This document shows positions 1 to 4,438 of a stretch of DNA of 5,962 nucleotides, one piece after another (the stretch's first letter is position 1; each line of letters starts with the position of its first letter). The stretch covers positions 1 through 5,962 of the forward strand of contig JASFPJ010000222.1 of NCBI GenBank assembly GCA_050116035.1. The letters are read 5' to 3'. Made by a program: the position numbers and the translations under genes. The notes under the pieces are model-generated. The model was not told where the DNA came from, did not search any database, and saw nothing but the letters and a program-made list of their open reading frames with translations. The stretch is from SOIA01 sp050116035 (GTDB lineage Bacteria > Acidobacteriota > Aminicenantia > Aminicenantales > Aminicenantaceae).

Positions 1-3
1 GCT

Positions 4-10
4 AAGGAGG
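4..10 (+). promoter_or_regulatory. Ribosome binding site for the HU-family gene
   Basis: The sequence AAGGAGG sits six bases before the GTG at 17. It is a near-perfect Shine-Dalgarno match and is what fixes the GTG as the start codon. The promoter for this gene would lie to the left of the window. Confidence 0.85.
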
Positions 11-16
11 TTCACT

Positions 17-286
17 GTGAATAAAAAAGCAATAACGGCCAGAATGGCCAAAGACTCCGGAATCACTGGCCTTCAAGCGGAAAAGGCATTCACTTCCCTG
101 ATCAGCGGTATCAAGTCATCGCTGAAGAAAGGACATAGAGTTACATTTTCCGGGTTTGGCAGTTTTGAAGTTAAGAATAGAAAAGCAAGAAAAGGAAGAA
201 ATCCAAAAACCGGAGAACCCATCAACATCCCTAAAAAGAAAAGAGTGAGATTCATTCCGAGCAAAAGCTTTATAGATTCTCTTTAG
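17..286 (+). CDS. HU/IHF-family DNA-binding protein
   Basis: An 89-residue small basic nucleoid protein, the usual length for the HU/IHF family. Family members work as dimers that bend and compact DNA. Residues 1-40 form the helical dimerisation part. Residues 45-52 carry the hallmark GFGSFEV turn, followed by a basic beta arm (55-75) with the RKGRNPKTGE signature. Pro63 matches the proline that intercalates between base pairs. The C-terminal part after IPKKK ends in FIPSKSFIDSL, where HU proteins typically have an F..GK..K helix. The start is GTG, chosen because of the strong ribosome binding site six bases upstream. The next gene is 133 bp away behind its own promoter, so this gene is probably transcribed separately. 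HU versus IHF subunit cannot be settled from the sequence alone, so no symbol is given. No convincing terminator hairpin follows it. Confidence 0.95.
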   Translation: MNKKAITARMAKDSGITGLQAEKAFTSLISGIKSSLKKGHRVTFSGFGSFEVKNRKARKGRNPKTGEPINIPKKKRVRFIPSKSFIDSL

Positions 287-371
287 CATCCAACAAACCA
301 CCCTTCATTCAGCCAGAACAGGCTTATACACTGTGTTATCGAAGAACCAAACACGAACCTTTCAACTGGAA

Positions 372-400
372 TAGACAAGAAAGACTCATTCCTTTACAAT
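372..400 (+). promoter_or_regulatory. Predicted sigma70-type promoter for the ddl-ruvX-mltG operon
   Basis: TAGACA at 372-377 and TACAAT at 395-400 are separated by exactly 17 bases, and each hexamer matches five of six consensus positions. The start of transcription would fall near 407, leaving a leader of only about 13 bases before the ATG at 420. This is a sequence match only. Its position directly before a three-gene operon with no other promoter in view supports it. Confidence 0.6.
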
Positions 401-419
401 AATCTCTCGTGACGGGAAA

Positions 420-1490
420 ATGACGACTCAAAAGAAAAAGGTCGCTCTCCTCTTTGGCGGACGCTCCGCCGAACACGAAATTTCCCTTCTTTCTGCGGCT
501 TCGATATATAAAAATCTGAATGCAAAAAAGTTCGAAATCATATCTATCTACATAAACAAAAAAGGAGACTGGAAAGTCGTTGAATCTCCTCTTCTCTCTC
601 CTGAGGCTCTGAGTTCCGGTTCGTTTTCCTCTTTCCTCCCCTGGGATAAGAACGCTTCCTCATCAACTGTCGAAGCAGACATCTATTTCCCAGTGCTCCA
701 TGGCCCATACGGTGAAGATGGAACGCTCCAGGGACTTCTGGAGATGGCTGATGTCCCGTTTACCGGAGCCTCTGTCTTGGATTCCGCAGTGGGGATGGAT
801 AAGGCCGTCTCGAAAACAATCCTTAAAGCCAGAAACCTACCTGTCGTCGAACACCTCACTTTTCTGGAAAAAGAATGGAGAGAGAACAAGGAATCTGTCC
901 TTTCTGAAATCAGAGAGAAACTGCCAATTCCGCGCTTTGTGAAACCGGCCTGCCTCGGTTCGAGTGTCGGCATCTCTAAAGTGAGCGATGAAAATGACAC
1001 TCCGGCCGCACTCAGCGAAGCCTTCCGGTATGATCAGAAAATCGTTGTGGAGGAAGGGATCCTGGGACGCGAACTGGAGTGCAGTGTTCTCGGGAATGAA
1101 AACCCTGAGGCATCTTTGCCCGGAGAGATCATCCCCTTCAGAGAATTCTACGATTATGAAGACAAATACATTGAAGGAAAAACGCGTTTCGGAATTCCGG
1201 CCAAACTCACTCCCTCCCAGACTGAAGAAATCCGGCGTCTCTCCATAGAAACCTTCAAAGCACTCAGCTGTTCAGGGATGGCCCGAGTGGATTTCCTGAT
1301 GGACGGAAAAACCGAAAAAATCTATGTGAGTGAGATCAATACTATTCCAGGCTTTACAGAAATCAGCATGTATCCAAAGCTCTGGGAAGTGAGCGGTCTT
1401 TCCTTCCCTCACCTCCTCGAAAGACTTATCGAACTGGGCTTTGACAGACACCAAAGAAAAAACAGAAAAAGAGAAAACTACAGCCCATGA
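420..1490 (+). CDS. ddl: D-alanine-D-alanine ligase
   Basis: A 356-residue ATP-grasp enzyme that joins two D-alanines, using ATP, in the cytoplasm to make the dipeptide at the end of the peptidoglycan stem. The N-terminal domain opens with LFGGRSAEHEIS (11-22), where Glu18 aligns with the catalytic Glu15 of E. coli DdlB. HGPYGEDGTLQG (94-105) and GMDK (125-128) follow. KPACLGSSVG (175-184) is the ATP/serine-loop region matching Ser150. EFYDYEDKY (242-250) is the omega loop, and its final Tyr250 matches Tyr216, the residue associated with D-Ala-D-Ala rather than D-Ala-D-Lac specificity. ARVDF (288-292) and SEINTIPGFT (304-313) supply the metal- and phosphate-binding Asp, Glu and Asn. The last ten or so residues are a basic tail. 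The ribosome binding site is weak (GACGGGA), and the ATG at 420 was chosen because the family N-terminus begins a few residues later. The gene overlaps ruvX by four bases (ATGA). Confidence 0.96.
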   Translation: MTTQKKKVALLFGGRSAEHEISLLSAASIYKNLNAKKFEIISIYINKKGDWKVVESPLLSPEALSSGSFSSFLPWDKNASSSTVEADIYFPVLHGPYGEDGTLQGLLEMADVPFTGASVLDSAVGMDKAVSKTILKARNLPVVEHLTFLEKEWRENKESVLSEIREKLPIPRFVKPACLGSSVGISKVSDENDTPAALSEAFRYDQKIVVEEGILGRELECSVLGNENPEASLPGEIIPFREFYDYEDKYIEGKTRFGIPAKLTPSQTEEIRRLSIETFKALSCSGMARVDFLMDGKTEKIYVSEINTIPGFTEISMYPKLWEVSGLSFPHLLERLIELGFDRHQRKNRKRENYSP

Positions 1491-1924
1491 GAATCCTGGG
1501 AATAGACTTTGGCGACCGGAATATTGGCCTGGCGGTAAGCGACGCGCTCCTGTTGACAGCACAAACCATCGGCCGCTACCGTCTCCAGAACAAGGAGGAA
1601 GATAAAAAGTACTTTCTCGAACTTGTTTCAAAATACGAGATAAGTGAAATTGTCATCGGACTCCCTTTACGAATGGACGGAAGCCCGGGAACGCGTGTGG
1701 AAAAAACAAAAAAATTTGCCCGCTGGCTCGAGAGGACGCTCAATCTTCCCATCGTCTTCTGGGATGAAAGACTGACAACAAAGCAAGCCCTGAGAATCCT
1801 CAGCCAGCAAAAAACTCATTTCCGAAAAAAAAAGAACATGAAAGACCAGATATCCGCTTCACTCATACTCTCGAGCTACCTGGAGAGTAAAAAAGCAAAA
1901 CACCATGATACTCAAGGTCATTAA
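1487..1924 (+). CDS. ruvX: RuvX/YqgF-family nuclease (pre-16S rRNA nuclease / putative Holliday junction resolvase)
   Basis: A 145-residue RNase H-fold protein of typical family length. E. coli YqgF is linked to maturation of the 16S rRNA 5' end, and homologues have been studied as Holliday junction resolvases. Visible family motifs are GIDFGDRNIGLAVSD (5-19) with catalytic Asp7, IVIGLPLRMDGSPG (55-68), DERLTT (93-98) and a C-terminal KDQISASLIL helix (119-128) with Asp120 as the expected last acidic ligand. The start codon lies inside the ddl stop (ATGA) and has no good ribosome binding site, so translation is probably coupled to ddl. The 3' end overlaps mltG by 20 bases. One oddity is a run of nine A at 1825-1833 followed by G, which gives an in-frame A AAA AAG heptamer at 1828-1834 (see findings). 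Confidence 0.94.
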   Translation: MRILGIDFGDRNIGLAVSDALLLTAQTIGRYRLQNKEEDKKYFLELVSKYEISEIVIGLPLRMDGSPGTRVEKTKKFARWLERTLNLPIVFWDERLTTKQALRILSQQKTHFRKKKNMKDQISASLILSSYLESKKAKHHDTQGH

Positions 1925-2915
1925 AACTGCTCTCATCATTTCAGCAATCATACCTCTCATCCTTTCCGCGTGGTTCTCTTTTGAATTCTACAGCATTCCC
2001 AAAGCCACTCCCAAAAAAATATTTTTTATGGTGGAAGAGGGAAAAGGAGTGCAGAGCATCGCTCAAAATCTCAAGGAGCAAGGGATTATCAAGAAAACTT
2101 GGCCTTTTCTTCTGGGCTATAAGATCTATTTTTCTTCAATGAGTCTGAAGGCCGGAGAGTACGAGCTCAGCCTCCCGGTGTCGACAAAGAAAATCCTTCG
2201 CATTCTCTCTGAAGGAAAAGTCTATTTCCATCCCGTCACCATTCCCGAGGGTTTGACACGAAGAGAAATCGCTCAACATCTTGATTCCTTGGGAATCGCC
2301 GATGAAGAAGACTTTCTCGAGGCCTGTTCCAGGACCGAACTCCTTGGGTCTTACGATATCGAAGCAGAAAATCTTGAAGGATATCTGTTTCCTGAGACTT
2401 ACCACTTCACACGAGGAATCCCCGCAGAGAAGATCATCTCCACCCTCGTCTCCCAGTTTAAAAGTGTGTTTACTGAGGAATGGCGAAAAAGAGCGATTGA
2501 AATAAATATGACTCCAAGAAAAGTCGTAATATTGGCTTCGTTGATTGAAAAAGAAACCTCTATCCCTGAGGAAAGAAAGCTGGTCTCAGCCGTGTTCCAC
2601 ACCCGTCTGAGAATAAGGATGAAACTCGATTGTGACCCGACCATCATCTACGCCATGAAAGAGCAGGGAATCTACAAAGGACGCCTGTTGAAAAAGCACT
2701 TGAAACTCGACACTCCCTATAATACTTACCTCAGGCGAGGCCTGCCTCCTGGGCCCATCTGCAATCCGGGACAAGCCGCTCTTGAGGCCGCTCTCTATCC
2801 TTCAGAAGAAAAATACATTTATTTCGTTTCCAGGAATGACGGCAGCCACGTTTTTAGCCGCACCTTTAAAGAACATCAGAGGGCTGTGCAAAAGTACCGG
2901 AGACAGCGGAAATAG
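1905..2915 (+). CDS. mltG: Endolytic murein transglycosylase MltG (YceG family)
   Basis: A 336-residue inner-membrane enzyme of typical family length. MltG cuts nascent glycan strands within the chain and is thought to release them from the synthase, so it helps set glycan length. Residues 5-25 form one hydrophobic segment, a signal anchor placing the rest in the periplasm. Residues 38-105 resemble the LysM-like N-terminal domain (VEEGKGVQSIAQNL). The catalytic domain shows LEGYLFPETY (157-166), ASLIEKET (211-218) with the expected catalytic Glu215, a FHTRL..RMKLDCDPT block (231-246), and DTPYNTYLRRGLPPGPICNP (269-288). It ends with YFVSRNDGSHVFS.T..EH (306-324). The ATG at 1905 lies inside ruvX and the nearest purine-rich stretch (TGGAGAG, 1881-1887) is 17 bases away, so translational coupling is likely. 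The same operon makes D-Ala-D-Ala for the stem peptide, so both act on peptidoglycan. Confidence 0.95.
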   Translation: MILKVIKTALIISAIIPLILSAWFSFEFYSIPKATPKKIFFMVEEGKGVQSIAQNLKEQGIIKKTWPFLLGYKIYFSSMSLKAGEYELSLPVSTKKILRILSEGKVYFHPVTIPEGLTRREIAQHLDSLGIADEEDFLEACSRTELLGSYDIEAENLEGYLFPETYHFTRGIPAEKIISTLVSQFKSVFTEEWRKRAIEINMTPRKVVILASLIEKETSIPEERKLVSAVFHTRLRIRMKLDCDPTIIYAMKEQGIYKGRLLKKHLKLDTPYNTYLRRGLPPGPICNPGQAALEAALYPSEEKYIYFVSRNDGSHVFSRTFKEHQRAVQKYRRQRK

Positions 2916-2988
2916 GATTCACTCTGACTGGTTGTACTCGATCAGCAATTTAGGCACCACTTTGCGTGATGATATCGAAGGCAAAAGT

Positions 2989-3070
2989 GTCATTGCGAGC
3001 GAAGCGTGGCAATCTCTTCTAGTAAAATTCATTTCTTTTTACGGGATTGCTTCACTCCGTTCGCAATGAC
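2989..3070. repeat. 82-bp imperfect palindrome, GTCATTGCGAG-type REP/MITE-like element
   Basis: The left arm (2989-3016, starting GTCATTGCGAGCGAAGCG) and the right arm (3043-3070, ending CGTTCGCAATGAC) are inverted copies matching at 22 of 28 positions. Three of the mismatches become G-U pairs in RNA, and the loop is 26 bases. The outer ten bases are perfectly paired. From memory, palindromes with these ends recur as dispersed, non-coding repeats in many unrelated bacterial genomes. They yield spurious peptides with strings such as VIASEAWQS and GIASLRSQ, both of which can be read here. No flanking target-site duplication is clear and no transposase is present. It may act as a transcript-end hairpin after mltG, but no T run follows. 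Confidence 0.8.
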
Positions 3071-3127
3071 ATCATAAAAACGCAATCCGAATAACTTAGC
3101 TAATACACCTGCTCCTTTTTCTCAATG

Positions 3128-3151
3128 TGTCAAATGCTGAGATATGACCCC
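3128..3151. repeat. Diverged 24-bp direct repeat, copy A
   Basis: TGTCAAATG...TGACCCC matches the copy at 3176-3199 at 18 of 24 positions, in the same orientation and with a 48-bp offset. All six differences are transitions. The TGTCAA...TGACCCC shape resembles repeats I recall near REP-associated transposases, but that assignment is from memory and tentative. Confidence 0.45.
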
Positions 3152-3175
3152 CATTTCCACTCCTTGAGTAAGAAA

Positions 3176-3199
3176 TGTTAAATGTTAAGACGCGACCCC
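3176..3199. repeat. Diverged 24-bp direct repeat, copy B
   Basis: TGTTAAATG...CGACCCC is the second copy of the repeat at 3128-3151, separated from it by 24 bases. It ends six bases before the -35 element of the promoter at 3205, so it could influence that promoter, although nothing in the sequence proves this. Confidence 0.45.
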
Positions 3200-3204
3200 T
3201 TTTA

Positions 3205-3233
3205 TTGAAAAAAAGGTATGATTCTGTTATATT
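3205..3233 (+). promoter_or_regulatory. Predicted strong sigma70-type promoter for the gene at 3335
   Basis: TTGAAA at 3205-3210 and TATATT at 3228-3233 are separated by 17 bases, with five of six consensus matches in each hexamer and AT-rich surroundings. Transcription would start near 3240, giving a leader of about 95 bases. It is the best promoter match in the window. Confidence 0.65.
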
Positions 3234-3244
3234 GATACTTAGCC

Positions 3245-3266
3245 GGGGAGGAAAAAAACCCTCCCT
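3245..3266 (+). promoter_or_regulatory. Stem-loop at the predicted 5' end of the mRNA
   Basis: GGGAGG (3246-3251) pairs with CCTCCC (3260-3265) around an eight-base A-rich loop, with a further G-U closing pair at 3245/3266. It would begin about five bases from the predicted transcription start. It has no trailing T run, so it is not a terminator. A 5' stem-loop that slows mRNA decay is one reasonable reading. No known riboswitch is recognised. Confidence 0.45.
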
Positions 3267-3324
3267 ACTACCAGGTTATACAAACACTAAAAGTTGACTC
3301 ATTCAGATGTGAATGTTGCGAATT

Positions 3325-3330
3325 AGGAGG
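3325..3330 (+). promoter_or_regulatory. Ribosome binding site for the gene at 3335
   Basis: AGGAGG is a perfect Shine-Dalgarno core, four bases before the ATG at 3335. It confirms that start, and the signal peptide begins right there. Confidence 0.85.
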
Positions 3331-3334
3331 AAAC

Positions 3335-4438
3335 ATGAAATTTAGAAAACACTCATCACTGGTTCTTTTATCTGGACTTATCTTCAGCTTGATTCTATCA
3401 CCATCTCTTGACGCCCGAGGTGCCAATCAAGGAGCCCAGGCAGATAAGTCGAAGCCGATCATTATCCCTGATGCTGTTAAAAAGATCTTTGAAGAAGGAA
3501 TCTCCACAAGAGAAACGCGGCAGGACATTCCTTTCACGATTGTCCAACATCTCTGTCTCCCAGATTTTCCTGTCAGAACAAACTTACACAACATCCTTTA
3601 TTTCAGAGTGAAAAACGCAGACCTCGGCTTCGCACCCCTTACTGCTGGCCTGGAACCCGAAAAAAAGAAAAAAGAAGAGGAAACTCAATCGATCTTCCAA
3701 TCTACCGCATCCAGACTTCAAGCCCGCGCCCATGTCTTCCTTCAATTCAATCGGATGGAAAATAATGCGGTTGAAGAAGTGGCCCGAGAGGTCTATATAC
3801 CTGTCATGATGCAGGTGGATGGCAGCTCATACGAACCAGATAAAGAAGAACTGTATACGGCCAGAAACCTAATGCCCCCTGGAAATTATCTTCTGTCTAT
3901 GGCCATTGCCTCTGCTGACCTGAAAAGGATCGGGACACAGTATTTGGAATGTTCTATTCCTGACGAGTCTTCCTTCACTGATCGCCTCGAAACAACTCCT
4001 ATCCTGCTCGTTAGCGAGATGAAGCAGATGCCTTCCCGTGAAACGAAGGCCGCTATCCACAAAGGGTCATTCACATTTATTATCTATGAGATGGGACTCA
4101 ACTTAGAGAGAGTCTTTTCTCCAGGAGATACCCTTGAGCTTTTCTTCTATATACTCGGAGCTCAGCCCGGAGAAGGCGGACAGTATGCCATTGAGATAAA
4201 CTTCGAGGTCTTTAAAGGAGAAGAGATAGCGATCCGCTATGCGCCTGGAACCTATACGAATCCTCTCGTTCAGCAGAGCCTTCCCTTGGTGCAAAGGGTG
4301 GTCATCAAATCCGAGTCCGGAGAGAAGGAAGAGACTCGAGAGCTAGAGGCCGGAAAGCACGTCCTTTCCATGAAGATAACGGATAAAGTTTCGGGATATG
4401 CTGTCGAGAAAAAGGTCGAGTTTGAGATAGTTAAATAG
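3335..4438 (+). CDS. Exported beta-rich protein of unknown function
   Basis: A 367-residue protein that I cannot assign to a named family. It starts with a signal peptide: a basic n-region (MKFRK), a hydrophobic core at about 8-22, and a possible cleavage site near LDA at 25-27 or AQA at 34-36. No lipobox cysteine is seen, so it is probably periplasmic or secreted rather than a lipoprotein. A charged stretch (EKKKKEEET, 109-117) separates an N-terminal part from a region of alternating hydrophobic strands. Within that region, PPGNYLL (181-187), SIPDESS (207-213), FSPGDTLELFF (261-271) and a final AGKHVLSMKITD...KKVEFEIV (339-366) look like edge strands of Ig-like or beta-sandwich folds. No enzyme motif is visible. 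The same ordered landmarks occur in the convergent gene at 4431, suggesting distant paralogy. It has its own promoter and strong ribosome binding site and is probably monocistronic. The stop overlaps the convergent gene by eight bases. Confidence 0.85.
   Translation: MKFRKHSSLVLLSGLIFSLILSPSLDARGANQGAQADKSKPIIIPDAVKKIFEEGISTRETRQDIPFTIVQHLCLPDFPVRTNLHNILYFRVKNADLGFAPLTAGLEPEKKKKEEETQSIFQSTASRLQARAHVFLQFNRMENNAVEEVAREVYIPVMMQVDGSSYEPDKEELYTARNLMPPGNYLLSMAIASADLKRIGTQYLECSIPDESSFTDRLETTPILLVSEMKQMPSRETKAAIHKGSFTFIIYEMGLNLERVFSPGDTLELFFYILGAQPGEGGQYAIEINFEVFKGEEIAIRYAPGTYTNPLVQQSLPLVQRVVIKSESGEKEETRELEAGKHVLSMKITDKVSGYAVEKKVEFEIVK

Larger units (their letters stand above)
2916..3334. other. Gene-free spacer of 419 bp carrying repeats and a promoter
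   Basis: No credible gene lies here. Reading from the left, about 70 bases after mltG have no clear intrinsic terminator (only a weak bulged hairpin at 2941-2970 with no T run). An 82-bp imperfect palindrome follows at 2989-3070. Two diverged 24-bp direct repeats lie at 3128-3151 and 3176-3199. The right end holds a promoter, a 5' stem-loop and the ribosome binding site of the gene at 3335. The left half looks like accumulated small repeats, the right half like a functional upstream region. Confidence 0.8.

Noticed and set aside
325..330. TATACA as a -10 element in the HU-ddl spacer
   Set aside because: No acceptable -35 hexamer lies 16-18 bases upstream. The TAGACA/TACAAT pair at 372-400 is much better.
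683..1000. 105-codon open frame on the - strand
   Set aside because: It is antisense to the conserved core of ddl, with no recognisable motif or ribosome binding site.
2941..2970. Hairpin ATCAGCAA/TTGCGTGAT as a terminator after mltG
   Set aside because: The stem is weak with a bulge, the loop is 13 bases and no T run follows.
2782..3069. Open frame of 95 codons running out of mltG into the spacer
   Set aside because: Its first half is out of frame within the conserved mltG C-terminus. Its second half is a translation of the palindromic repeat (VIASEAWQS, GIASLRSQ), a well-known source of spurious proteins. It has no ribosome binding site.
3241..3334. Riboswitch in the leader of the exported-protein gene
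   Set aside because: Only one simple stem is visible. The leader is short and matches no riboswitch class I know.
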